Positions 26,482 through 35,116 of a stretch of 64,000 bases of DNA are shown here, one piece after another. The notes beneath the pieces were generated by a model. It was given only the letters and a program-made list of their open reading frames with translations, searched no databases and was not told the origin of the DNA. The position numbers and the translations under genes are program-made. Position 1 is the stretch's first letter, and each line of letters opens with the position of its first letter. The DNA is taken from positions 248,001 to 312,000 of the forward strand of contig NZ_JAAOIW010000006.1 of the NCBI RefSeq assembly GCF_011440305.1. Direction: 5' to 3'. The stretch comes from Paenibacillus agricola. Lineage in GTDB: Bacteria; Bacillota; Bacilli; Paenibacillales; NBRC-103111.

Positions 26482-26732
26482 TGAATTCAGTTGAATTAAG
26501 ACGACACTCACTTCATAAATCCCAAAACCAAAGCAGAAAACCCGAATTATTGTATTCTTCAAGGGCCATGCCGAATGATCATGTTACCACCTCCTTTAAG
26601 TTGTGTGACTTATGTTAACTAAATGTCATATTATATTACATTTAAGTATATATCAATGAAAATTATTCGAAAATAATATAATTTTATTATAAATTGTTAA
26701 GAAATTGATGTATTATGTGCCCGATTCGATAA
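26482..26732. promoter_or_regulatory. AT-rich promoter region of the chemoreceptor gene
   Basis: About 250 AT-rich bases between the chemoreceptor start and the ABC transporter remnant. A promoter for the receptor is expected on the minus strand; no clear hexamers or operators were identified. Confidence 0.3.
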
Positions 26733-27090
26733 GTATGTTTCAATAGCTACAGCGTCAAGGAACTTGTCCGGCTGCATCAGTGCATGTATACGCAGTTCGA
26801 CCAGCAGGTCTTTTATCAATGGTTGGATCGCTTCCAACTCCCGGCTAACCGAACTCTACGTTCGTTTTCCAAGGGGATGAAGGCGCTGCTGCTTATCGTA
26901 TTGGCGCTTTCCACGCAAGCGAGGCTGATTTTACTGGACGAGCCTATCAACGGCTTGTATTATCGTGATGGCGGCGGTGGTATCGGCAGCTATTGCGTAT
27001 GGCGTGATGGGAAAAATGCTGGGCAGTAAGCGACTCATTTTTATAACTTATAACAAATACAAAAGGGCTTTCCCAAAGGTCATTACATGA
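26733..27090 (+). pseudogene. Collapsed ABC transporter: ATPase fragment joined to a permease tail
   Basis: From 26733 one frame encodes the C-terminal half of a YtrB-like ABC ATPase: SVKELVRLHQ, FYQWLDRFQLP, the signature SFSKGMK and Walker B LILLDEPINGL. It has no start and no Walker A. At about 26959 the meaningful reading changes frame: IIVMAAVVSAAIAYGVMGK followed by MLGSKR is a hydrophobic helix and basic end typical of the C-terminus of a partner permease. This arrangement suggests an internal deletion that removed the end of the ATPase gene and most of the following permease gene. Confidence 0.7.
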
Positions 27091-27113
27091 CTATGGGAGA
27101 GCCCTTGTTTTTG
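27058..27113. terminator. Bidirectional terminator
   Basis: CAAAAGGGCT-TCCCA pairs with TGGGA-AGCCCTTGTTTTTG, loop of about 17 bases. T-runs on both sides serve the ABC remnant on the plus strand and the M48 protease gene on the minus strand. Confidence 0.8.
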
Positions 27114-27121
27114 TTTTCAGT

Positions 27122-27922
27122 TTAAGCCGATAGTTTCGTTGCCCCCGCCTCAAATTGAATCGAATCATACCCAAATAAATGGGGGTAAGCTTGGAATCGC
27201 AATATCTCGTTGATCCGATTGGGCAGTGGAGGATGCGTCGACATCAAGCGGTACCACCCAATGAAAAAGCCACGCTCATGATAGCTTTGTTCCAAATAAT
27301 CAGGGATGTTTACCTGGGAGAACAGCTTTTTCCCCACAGCTAAGATCGTAAGCCCACGGATTGCCGCTTGCGCATCCCCGATATAGGCCGTAGCGATTCG
27401 GTCGCACGTAAATTCGCAAGATCTGGAGTAGGCATTCCCAAGAAAGGGAATCCACAATGCAGGCAAAATCAACAGTTGCTTCGTCATATGCTTTCGCTTG
27501 ATATGAGCTAGCTCATGAGCCAAAACAAATGAAAGTTCTTTTTCGTTTCCCTGCTCGATCAATTCGAATATTTCAGAATACAGCACGACAAAGTTACGAC
27601 CAAAAAAACGCGTGGCAAAGGCATTTAACACACCACCAGATTGAATAATGAATACATCGGGTACCTGAACAATATCCATCTGTCTACATAGTATTTGCAC
27701 TTGCTCGTATACCTCTGGAAACTGCCGTTCGGTCAGCTTCACACCTGAGCTGCGAATCCCCGCAACCATTAAACCGTGAAGAATCAGTGTGGCGATGATT
27801 CCGATGACAATGTAAATAATCCCGATCACAGAAACGATCAATGAAAGGTAAAATAACAAACTAATAACTAACGATAAGACATACCATGTTGTTTCATTTT
27901 CATGCACTAACCGAATATTCAT
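27122..27922 (-). CDS. M48-family membrane metalloprotease (HtpX-like)
   Basis: A 266-residue membrane zinc peptidase. Two N-terminal membrane segments (about 13-55) precede the domain; KLTERQFPEVYEQ and VLNAFATRFFGRNF lead to the zinc motif AHELAHIKRKH (His-Glu-x-x-His), followed by a hydrophobic stretch ILPALWIPFLGNAY and the third-ligand region SCEFTCDRIA. STHPPLPNRINEI near the end is also conserved in the family. Such proteins degrade misfolded membrane proteins at the cytoplasmic face. Single gene with a shared terminator. Confidence 0.88.
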   Translation of the reverse strand: MNIRLVHENETTWYVLSLVISLLFYLSLIVSVIGIIYIVIGIIATLILHGLMVAGIRSSGVKLTERQFPEVYEQVQILCRQMDIVQVPDVFIIQSGGVLNAFATRFFGRNFVVLYSEIFELIEQGNEKELSFVLAHELAHIKRKHMTKQLLILPALWIPFLGNAYSRSCEFTCDRIATAYIGDAQAAIRGLTILAVGKKLFSQVNIPDYLEQSYHERGFFIGWYRLMSTHPPLPNRINEILRFQAYPHLFGYDSIQFEAGATKLSA

Positions 27923-28286
27923 TGCGAGATTTCATCCTCCCATTCTTGACCACTCCCCCTAATTTACCATATATTCGGCTTGTTGGAAATGAAAGGGGGG
28001 GATGGGGTGGTTGATTCCATTAATTAATATACATATCTTGGATGTATATAATTGTTTCCCAATAACAGGATAAGTTATGTGAAATAGCTGTGTTCTTTCT
28101 ATTAATAACGTATGAGGTGCTCAGCCCTATAGTTGTAAATAACCTTGTAATTCTCTATACTTTTTGAAGAAAGCAAAACGGCTCCACCAGACGGTACAAG
28201 GTCGTTGGGGGTAATGATAACTATCGGGGCTTATCCTGTTAGGCTGAACATTTTTATAGGGGACTGTGAAATAAGGAGATGTTGTC
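27923..28286. promoter_or_regulatory. Divergent intergenic region, M48 protease and phosphoesterase
   Basis: 364 bases. A TTGGATGTATATAATTG tract (about 28034-28050) and other AT-rich segments could be promoter parts, but none is convincing. ATAAGGAGATG lies just before the phosphoesterase ATG. Nothing else is recognised. Confidence 0.35.
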
Positions 28287-28796
28287 ATGGCTAACGTATT
28301 TGTGATTTCGGACCATCATTTTGGGCATAAGCATATTATCGATTTTGAATCCAGGCCGTTCAGCAATGCAGAGGAAATGACAGAGACGATGATTGAGAAG
28401 TGGAATGCCGTAGTTAACAAGGACGACAAGGTGTTCCATCTTGGGGATTTTTCTTTTTTGAATAAGGAAAAAACCGCCAGTATTGTTTCGAGACTGAACG
28501 GCTATAAATCCTTTATTATGGGCAACCATGACCGTGGACGGTCGAGGCGCTGGTGGCTGGACGCTGGCTTTGATGAGGTTAGCGAGCATGCTATCGTGTA
28601 TGGCGGATTCTTTTTTCTGTCGCATGAACCGATGTATATGAATAAGCATATGCCTTATGTGAACATCCATGGGCATATTCACGGACAGAAATACGAAGGC
28701 AACCAATATATCAATGTTTCCGTAGAGCAATGGGATTATACGCCGGTTTCCTTTGAGCATATTAAGTCTATCGTTGTACCAAGTGAGGAGCAGTAG
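28287..28796 (+). CDS. Calcineurin-like metallophosphoesterase
   Basis: A compact 169-residue binuclear-metal phosphoesterase. Signature blocks appear in order: VISDHHFGHKHI (Asp-His ligands; the usual DxH is D-H-H here), VFHLGDFSF (Gly-Asp), IMGNHDRG (Gly-Asn-His-Asp), FLSHEPMYM and NIHGHIHGQ (Gly-His-x-His). Size and order match the small MPP family found in bacteria and phages, acting on phosphodiesters or phosphoproteins of unknown identity. AAGGAGATG lies about eight bases before the ATG. Confidence 0.88.
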   Translation: MANVFVISDHHFGHKHIIDFESRPFSNAEEMTETMIEKWNAVVNKDDKVFHLGDFSFLNKEKTASIVSRLNGYKSFIMGNHDRGRSRRWWLDAGFDEVSEHAIVYGGFFFLSHEPMYMNKHMPYVNIHGHIHGQKYEGNQYINVSVEQWDYTPVSFEHIKSIVVPSEEQ

Positions 28797-28857
28797 CAGC
28801 AGGTCGCAAGGTAGCCAGCAAGGGGAGCATAGAACGGCAAAAGTCCGTTTTCCTGGT

Positions 28858-29163
28858 TTATTCTGTCATACGGAACCGCTCCAAATGATCCCATAGCTGC
28901 TCCTGTATTAAAATTTCCTTCTGCTTGAGGCCGATCAGGTCAAAGTGGGGATAAGGTTTGCGATTATGGATATATGCCGGATTCAAACCATTGGCTAAGC
29001 ACCAATCAGTCAGAGTAGCAAGGTTGGAGCACCCCACTTTAGTAACGGTAGTGAGGCCCGGAAAACGTAAATCGACCCAATAATGGGTTAGAAAAGCAAT
29101 CTCTCCCCGTGTAACCGCCGCTTTCCATTGCTGAAGCTCTGCCCGTTTAATGCCAAATGCCAT
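28858..29163 (-). CDS. YneQ-like conserved protein
   Basis: A 101-residue protein starting MAFGIKRAELQQWK, then GEIAFLTHYWVDLRFPG, TVTKVGCSNL and YPHFDLIGLKQKEIL. This pattern matches Bacillus subtilis YneQ, conserved across Firmicutes but of unknown function. Conserved His, Asp, Cys and Trp residues could form a small active site, but no activity is known. GGAGGTTCC precedes the ATG. It converges with the phosphoesterase gene. Confidence 0.7.
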   Translation of the reverse strand: MAFGIKRAELQQWKAAVTRGEIAFLTHYWVDLRFPGLTTVTKVGCSNLATLTDWCLANGLNPAYIHNRKPYPHFDLIGLKQKEILIQEQLWDHLERFRMTE

Positions 29164-29361
29164 GATGGAACCTCCTTTTCACGAATACAGTAGCTTCTGC
29201 TTCAAAGGTACCATACATTCGCTATTTCTAAAATAGCTGGAGTAAGGAGCGGCGGGATGGAATTAACGTTAAATTTCTAAATCATGAATAATTTCCCAAG
29301 CTATAAACCAGAATAGGAGAGGTATTAGGAACCTTAACCATTCTGAGGAGGAAGCGACAAC

Positions 29362-29694
29362 ATGCAGAACATTATTCAGCAAGCCCGCCAATGCCAGCAA
29401 ATCGTCCAGCAGCTTATCCAGCAAACGCAGCAATCGAACCAAACCTATCAAATCATGCTTCAGCAGGAGCAGCAAAATGCACAGCAGCTTGAGCAATTAG
29501 CACAGCGTGAGCGCCAAGCGGTACAAACGATCCAACATGCGTTGCAAAGCCATCATGTTGCTCTTCAACGGATGCAGGAATGCGCACAGCTTTGCTCGCA
29601 ATTAGAGCAAGCGGTACAGCAAGTAACGAATGTGGCCTTCCAGGCACAAAACATAAGCCATCTACAAAGCTCTAACCATCCTATGTACCAGTAA
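29362..29694 (+). CDS. Glutamine-rich small coiled-coil protein, unknown
   Basis: A 110-residue protein in which 37 residues are glutamine. Most of the length has a heptad-like spacing of Leu/Ile/Val with few prolines, suggesting one long helix or a helical bundle (IIQQARQCQQIVQQLIQQ, then RERQAVQTIQHALQSHH). Two cysteines sit in the CAQLC turn. There is no signal peptide or membrane segment. AGGAGGAAG lies ten bases before the ATG and a strong terminator follows, so it is a genuine single-gene unit. The family is not recognised; a spore-coat or structural role is a guess. Confidence 0.7.
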   Translation: MQNIIQQARQCQQIVQQLIQQTQQSNQTYQIMLQQEQQNAQQLEQLAQRERQAVQTIQHALQSHHVALQRMQECAQLCSQLEQAVQQVTNVAFQAQNISHLQSSNHPMYQ

Positions 29695-29755
29695 GTGCGT
29701 GTGCAAGACATGCATAGCTACATATTTGTTTAAAAGCCCAATTGCCATTTGCCCC

Positions 29756-29805
29756 AAAAAGACTGTGCATCCTCAGAAAGTGGGGATTGCGCAGTCTTTT
29801 ATTTG
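29756..29805 (+). terminator. Intrinsic terminator of the glutamine-rich gene
   Basis: AAAAGACTG-GCA / TGC-CAGTCTTTT stem with inner loop and a T-rich end, about 60 bases after the stop. Confidence 0.75.
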
Positions 29806-29942
29806 TGCGACATACGTTTCCCTGTAATACCGTTTTCAGCACACTTAAGAAAAATATAAACCCGATGTATCGGACTGGAAGCTCCGTTACCTAGTCTAAG
29901 GGTCTACAGGTTTTTAGGCTTAGGAAGCAGGAAGCGACCTCT

Positions 29943-30758
29943 CTAGCCAAGCTCCAGCTGCATGCCTGTTTGCGCCGGATTTACGCCGGCAGGGAGGTTG
30001 TAATTCTTAGTGATGTCAACTCCATGCGACATATGGGTGAACAAGGTAAGCTTAGGCTGCACGTGTGCAAGAAGCTCAAGCGCTTCGACCATGTCGTAGA
30101 CAGACCGGGTCTCGAAATCAGCTTCTTCCTTATAGAAGTTGGTGCCGATCACGAGCAAATCAAGCCCGAATAGGGGCGCTTGCTGCTCCGCGCTAAGATT
30201 GATGGCATCGGGGCAATATGCAAACCGATAAGGTCTGCTGTCCTTGGCAAGCTTGATGTTATCAGCAAGCTTATCGAAGCGGTATGCGTAGGAGTAGCCG
30301 TTCTTACCGTGGAATACCTTCCAAGGCTGGATCTGCCAGGCACCCCACTGTAAGCCGCTGCTGCAATCGTGGTAAACCAGCTGGTTCTCCAGCCAAGGGA
30401 ACATCTTGCGCAGCGTTGCCAGCACATCGGCCGGAGCGTAGACGTGACCGCTTTGTTGCTGCCAACGACAAGCATCTGCCCATTCCGGCAGTCCGGCAAT
30501 ATGGTCGAAATGAGCGTGGGTAATAAGTACATGGCCCAGCTTGCGCTTCTCGTAATGCTCCATTTGTGTTCGCCATTCCGGCCCGCAATCAATCAGTAGC
30601 TCGCCCTCGGAGGAGCTTAACAAGGCAGAGGAACGGTATCGCCGATTGCGCCCGCCAGTTCTCGCCTCCATACAAACCTCGCAGGAGCAATAGACTCTGG
30701 GGACTCCCATAGAATCTCCCGTACCCCATAACGTCAAGGTATCTTTCACTGTATCCAC
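29943..30758 (-). CDS. PhnP-like metallo-beta-lactamase-fold phosphodiesterase
   Basis: A 271-residue MBL-fold hydrolase. GTGDSMGVPRVYCSCEVC carries the Cys cluster that in PhnP binds a structural zinc; THAHFDHIAGLPE is the catalytic His-x-His-x-Asp-His motif; LFTHMSHG near the end supplies a further ligand. Escherichia coli PhnP opens cyclic ribose phosphates in C-P lyase pathways, but no phn genes are nearby, and relatives include the RNase Z and lipoate ligase-associated groups. The start is GTG at 30758 with a modest GGAAAG signal. It has a long upstream region shared with the divergent secreted-protein gene. Confidence 0.85.
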   Translation of the reverse strand: MDTVKDTLTLWGTGDSMGVPRVYCSCEVCMEARTGGRNRRYRSSALLSSSEGELLIDCGPEWRTQMEHYEKRKLGHVLITHAHFDHIAGLPEWADACRWQQQSGHVYAPADVLATLRKMFPWLENQLVYHDCSSGLQWGAWQIQPWKVFHGKNGYSYAYRFDKLADNIKLAKDSRPYRFAYCPDAINLSAEQQAPLFGLDLLVIGTNFYKEEADFETRSVYDMVEALELLAHVQPKLTLFTHMSHGVDITKNYNLPAGVNPAQTGMQLELG

Positions 30759-31132
30759 ATTCTTTCCAGCTAGGTTTATGTAACTATAACGATGCGGTAG
30801 CCAATATAAGAAAAGACTTTGGGGCTCACTAAGTATAAAAGAGGCTCCATTCTTTATGTATATCTTATCAGAATTTGACGAATATGATAAGCAAAGAGTA
30901 GCTAGGTTTAACTACTAAATATTAGTACCTATATTTTGTTGCATAAAGAAAAACCAATGACTTTTGTCGAAAAAAGCTGTATATTTTAAGTGAGATGGAC
31001 GAATATGAATACCCGAATTTCGGAAGATGAACTATTAAGATCGTTTTTTTTTGATTATTAATTTTTCTGCATTTTCCTATAAGGGTACTGTATGATTAAT
31101 GGTATGAACGATTATGTAAAGGGGTTCGAAAT
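30759..31132. promoter_or_regulatory. Divergent intergenic region before the 615-residue secreted protein
   Basis: 374 very AT-rich bases, including a TTTTTTTTT tract at about 31045-31053. The last bases contain AAAGGGG before the GTG start. No riboswitch, operator or hairpin was recognised; promoters for both divergent genes are expected here. Confidence 0.35.
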
Positions 31133-32980
31133 GTGAATAGGCTTCATTTAGTAGCAACACTAGTAGCAACACGATTGAAAGCAGTAGTTATTGTCTCCTT
31201 TATTGCACTATTTGTTTTTGTACTTTCCAATCCTATTTATGCCCTGAATACAACCACGTCGACGATTTCCGGCTTTTCGGATACATCTGCCTACGGGGAT
31301 TCTGTAACGTTTATGGCTACTGTATCGGATTTTGCATCAGGGGGGATTACGCCGAGTGGCACAGTAACCTTTAAGGACGGGAGTGCAGATCTGGGAAGTG
31401 CGACCTTGCAGAGCAACACGCCTTCGGTAGGTATTGCGCTCGCCAGTGAACATCCTCCCATGCCTGGAGATATGAAAGTGAGCTGTCATTCGGGACCGGG
31501 CAGTGAGGGATCAACGACCTGCCCTGTTCTGCAATGGGGCGATTATACGTACTGGGCACACAGCTATAATGATAATGGGGACGCTATGGGCATTGTTGCT
31601 TATGATAGCTCAGGCAATATCGTGAAGCAGTGGAAAAAAACAGGCGCCCGGTATTTGTGGCAGATTTCTGTTGATACGAGCGCCAAGACGATTACCTTTT
31701 GGGGACAAGGCAGCAGCTTTATCGTAGTACCTTGGGCCGACTTTGAGAATGCGACTGCCTCTGCCTCTGTGACAACATCAGCGTTAGCTCCTGGCGCGCA
31801 TTCGATAACCGTCGAATATGCAGGGGATGATGACCATATGGGCAGTACGTCCGCCGCATACACACATATGGTGAACCCTATCATGTCCTTGGTAAGCGTA
31901 GCTTCCAGCAATAGCACAGTAGTGTATGGAGAAACCGTTACGCTTACGGCTACAGTCACGGTGCCAGGTGAAGTTCCCCCTATCGGGGCGTCCGGTCCTC
32001 CAAATGGGGATCCTCCTATCGGAATAGATGTGATACCCATTATTGGTCCGCCAATAGGAACGATTACGTTTAAGGAAGACGGCAATGTGTTAGGAATAAC
32101 AAACGTATCACTAGGCCAAGCAACCTATTCGACTTCAATGCTGCCAGCAGGCGTGCATACGATAACCGCTGAATATTCAGGGGATGCGATTTTTTCGAGC
32201 AGCACCTCAAGCGCTATTTCTATACAAGTCGATCTGAGAAGTAATGCTGTTCTAAGCGGGCTTGAGCTGCAAGGAATGGCTCTGAATCAGCCTTACCAAG
32301 CAAGTACTTTGTCCTACACAGCTACAGTAAGCAACTTGGTTAATGCGGTAACGGTGCTTACTTCTTTAGAAGACGCCACTGCTTCTGTCCAAGTAAACGG
32401 GAACGTTGGCACGCTGTTAGCCAATGGGCAAATCAGCACACCGATCAACCTCGCCGTGGGTACAAATACATTGCAGATTATCGTGACCGCCCAGAATGGG
32501 ACGACACAAACCGCTTATACGATTGTGGTGACACGTGCAGGATTGGATAACACCGACCTTAGCGGATTAGTGTTAAGTGGTAGCGGTGGCGGGTTATCTC
32601 CAGCTTTCAGCAGTGGCACACTGTTATACGCCTCTACGGTGTCTAATAGTGTTTATCAGGTAACGGTAACGCCTACAGCAACGGGTAATGGTTCAACGGT
32701 AAAGGTTAATGGCATTAGTGTAATTAGCGGGCAAGCGAGCATTCCGGTGAATCTCAATGTCGGGAGCAACCTTATTACAGTTGAAGTTACGGCTCAAGAC
32801 GGTGTGAACAAAAAGACGTATTCCATACTTGTAACACGCTCCTCCGCAGAGAAATTGGGCGCTGCTCAGGCTCTTTTGAAAATTTCCTCGATGTATGACA
32901 GCAACCATGACGGGAAATTCGATGCTGAGGATGTTAGGGAGATTTTGCTCCAGATTGAGCCTGTTTTTGTAACCTCCTAA
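31133..32980 (+). CDS. Secreted multi-Ig protein with an inserted domain and EF-hand end
   Basis: A 615-residue exported protein. A signal anchor (about 16-38) precedes an Ig-like Big_3_5 domain (40-245) whose two halves (GTVTFKDGSADLGSATL and VTTSALAPGAHSITVEYAG) are separated by about 110 residues of unrelated sequence with WGDYTYWAHSYNDNGDAMG. A second Ig domain (250-368) has a loop expanded by PPIG-type repeats (280-308). Two cadherin-like PF12733 domains (about 373-470 and 474-570) follow, then one EF-hand/dockerin-like motif DSNHDGKFDAED (589-600) and LLQIEP. Probably a cell-surface or extracellular adhesion protein. Start is GTG after AAAGGGG. Its 3' end overlaps the convergent AraC gene by 47 bases. 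Confidence 0.85.
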   Translation: MNRLHLVATLVATRLKAVVIVSFIALFVFVLSNPIYALNTTTSTISGFSDTSAYGDSVTFMATVSDFASGGITPSGTVTFKDGSADLGSATLQSNTPSVGIALASEHPPMPGDMKVSCHSGPGSEGSTTCPVLQWGDYTYWAHSYNDNGDAMGIVAYDSSGNIVKQWKKTGARYLWQISVDTSAKTITFWGQGSSFIVVPWADFENATASASVTTSALAPGAHSITVEYAGDDDHMGSTSAAYTHMVNPIMSLVSVASSNSTVVYGETVTLTATVTVPGEVPPIGASGPPNGDPPIGIDVIPIIGPPIGTITFKEDGNVLGITNVSLGQATYSTSMLPAGVHTITAEYSGDAIFSSSTSSAISIQVDLRSNAVLSGLELQGMALNQPYQASTLSYTATVSNLVNAVTVLTSLEDATASVQVNGNVGTLLANGQISTPINLAVGTNTLQIIVTAQNGTTQTAYTIVVTRAGLDNTDLSGLVLSGSGGGLSPAFSSGTLLYASTVSNSVYQVTVTPTATGNGSTVKVNGISVISGQASIPVNLNVGSNLITVEVTAQDGVNKKTYSILVTRSSAEKLGAAQALLKISSMYDSNHDGKFDAEDVREILLQIEPVFVTS

Positions 32981-34226
32981 TGGAAGTGGATAACTCCGGA
33001 AACTGGGCACGGTATTCAGTTGGTGTCATCTGGAGCTGCTGGCGAAATATTTTGCGAAAATAGGCGGCATCGTTATAACCGACCTCTCCGGATATTTCAT
33101 TAATATTTTTCGGGGATTCGCGCAAGAGTCGTTGCGCCTGTAGAATGCGATGACGGGTCAGAAATTCATGGAAGCCTTCCCCACTTTCTTTTTTAAACAA
33201 ATGGCTAAAGTAGGTGCTGTTAAGCCCAATATGCTGCGCCACATCAGTAATGCTGATTTCTTGGGCATAGTTTTTCTCGGCAAAACGTTTGGCCTTCTCG
33301 ATCTCCTCCCTGGAACGGATGCCTTTGAATAAAAAGCGAATTTGCTCCTCCATCTGGATGGTGTAATCTTGATACCAATTAGTAATATCTTCAAGCGTCT
33401 CGAGCTGATGAATCGGCTCATAAGGGCTGACAGAGGGGATATCCTTGATCGTTCCTCCGTATTTTTTAAATAGCTGGAGCCAAGGGATGACAAGCTCCAT
33501 AAACATGGCCTTAAAATCGCTTGGGGAGCAGCTTCTTGCCTGCCGTATCTCCTCAATAAAATCGATTGCTTGGGAACGGACGGACTCAAAGGAAAAGCTG
33601 TTCAGTTGCTCGATAAGGGCACACTCCTCCAATAACGAATGAAATGGAGGAGAGGAGGGGGCTGAAGCTGTAGAAGCAAGCTCCGAGTAAAAATGAACCG
33701 AGCCATGCCCATCGTAAAATTTGCCCTCCAATGCCGTGATGCTTTGATTATAGCAGGCATGGAAGTGCTGATAGCCATTCATGCGGCTGCTAATGCCGAT
33801 CGAGACGGAATGGTTCAAGAACCGCAATAGCGCCTGTTGGATTTCCCGCGCCAGCAGCAGCGCGATTGTGTCATTCCAGCCCTCACCAACCGCACATACG
33901 GCCATATAGCCGTCTTCCTCTAATTCAACTACATCCGCTGCGGTTTCCCTGCCCAGCACTTCCTCTATAATATTAATAACCGAATATTTCAAGAGCTGAC
34001 CCTGCAATTTGGGGTCATTTTTTTGCGTGCTATATCTTTGGTCGCCACGAAAGTATAGAATTTGATGCTTGCTGCCATAGATCTGGAGCTTAACTCCAGT
34101 TCCAGGTCTCAGCTTATCCTGGCGGTCACGGACGGCAATTCTGTAAAAGTTCTCTCTTAGCACCGCGAGCTCCGGCTTTGGCGCTTGGGCAATCGACTCA
34201 TCATCCCTAATAAGAACCTTGTACAT
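32934..34226 (-). CDS. YesN-like AraC regulator lacking its receiver domain
   Basis: A 430-residue transcription factor. The C-terminus is a standard AraC/XylS double helix-turn-helix (EISITDVAQHIGLNSTYF and INEISGEVGYNDAAYF). The middle (about 35-320) matches the variable region of YesN-type response regulators, including SVSIGISSRMNG and QSITALEGKFYDG. The protein begins MYKVLIRDDES, the exact opening of a receiver domain, but then jumps to PKPELAVLRENF, so the phosphoacceptor Asp and about 110 residues are absent. It cannot be phosphorylated in the usual way. No histidine kinase is adjacent. AGGAGGACGACC precedes the ATG. Confidence 0.85.
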   Translation of the reverse strand: MYKVLIRDDESIAQAPKPELAVLRENFYRIAVRDRQDKLRPGTGVKLQIYGSKHQILYFRGDQRYSTQKNDPKLQGQLLKYSVINIIEEVLGRETAADVVELEEDGYMAVCAVGEGWNDTIALLLAREIQQALLRFLNHSVSIGISSRMNGYQHFHACYNQSITALEGKFYDGHGSVHFYSELASTASAPSSPPFHSLLEECALIEQLNSFSFESVRSQAIDFIEEIRQARSCSPSDFKAMFMELVIPWLQLFKKYGGTIKDIPSVSPYEPIHQLETLEDITNWYQDYTIQMEEQIRFLFKGIRSREEIEKAKRFAEKNYAQEISITDVAQHIGLNSTYFSHLFKKESGEGFHEFLTRHRILQAQRLLRESPKNINEISGEVGYNDAAYFRKIFRQQLQMTPTEYRAQFPELSTSIRRLQKQAQSGAKSP

Positions 34227-34271
34227 ACGGGTCGTCCTCCTCTCCGATTGTGAGTGACAGTTATCCGCACA

Positions 34272-35072
34272 CTAATACAAATTGAAGTTGGCGGTAATAT
34301 ACCCCATTTTCATGGAAATGCGGTCGGTCGCTTCGATTAATATCGAAGCCAGCTCCTGCTCCCGGCTAGGCAGCCTGATTTCGGACAAGGGTCCGGATAG
34401 GCTAATGCCCCCGAGCACTTTGCCTGAGCGCCCCCTTACAGGGGCGGCAATGCAGGCTCTTCCGAGAGCGAGCTCTTCAATCTCGGTGGCGTAGCCTTTT
34501 TTGCGTACCTGCTCAAGATGTTCCTCCAGTAGGGCAGGGTCGGTTATGGTTTTGTCCGTGAATGAAAGGAAGCTTTCTGTATAAATAAGCTCAGTTGCCT
34601 TATTCGGGTCCATATTGGCCAACAGTACCTTGCCGATGCCTGTACAATGGAGCGGATTTCTGCGGCCGATTAACGTGTACATCCGCGGTGCTTTATGGCT
34701 GTCAACATGCGCTAGGTAAAACATCTGATTTCCGTTAAGAATAGCCAGATTGGCGCCAAGCCCTAGCTCCCGTTCTAATTCATGAAGCTCGGGAAGTGCC
34801 TGCTTGCGAATTTCATAATGGTTGAGAGCAGTACCCCCAAGTGAAATGATTTCCGTTCCGAGCCTATAAAATCCGGTGAATTCATCCTTTTCTACATAAC
34901 CGAGTGTCACCATCGTCGTCAGCAGACGGGAAACGTTGCTTTGTGTGAGCTCAAGCTTTTTGGCAAAATCAATGACTCGCAGCTCCGGTTGTTCATCTGT
35001 AAAGCACGATAAGATGCTGAGTGCCCGCGTAACGCTTTGCGTTAAAATAGCAGTAGGCTGTTCCTGTTTCAT
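34272..35072 (-). CDS. IclR-family transcriptional regulator
   Basis: A 266-residue regulator: N-terminal winged helix (about 10-70) with the recognition region LTQSNVSRLLTTMVTLGYVE, and a C-terminal effector domain with NPLHCTGIGKVLLANM and CIAAPVRGRSGKVLGGISLSGP. IclR proteins bind small acids (2-keto-3-deoxygluconate for KdgR) and control catabolic genes. The frame opens at 35126, but GGGGGA six bases before ATG 35072 marks the start. It is divergent from an acid-sugar dehydratase operon, the most likely target, and inverted half-sites lie in the shared promoter region. Confidence 0.9.
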   Translation of the reverse strand: MKQEQPTAILTQSVTRALSILSCFTDEQPELRVIDFAKKLELTQSNVSRLLTTMVTLGYVEKDEFTGFYRLGTEIISLGGTALNHYEIRKQALPELHELERELGLGANLAILNGNQMFYLAHVDSHKAPRMYTLIGRRNPLHCTGIGKVLLANMDPNKATELIYTESFLSFTDKTITDPALLEEHLEQVRKKGYATEIEELALGRACIAAPVRGRSGKVLGGISLSGPLSEIRLPSREQELASILIEATDRISMKMGYITANFNLY

Positions 35073-35116
35073 GACCATTCCCCCATGTTTAAGATGTGGA
35101 ATCCAAAAAAAGTACT

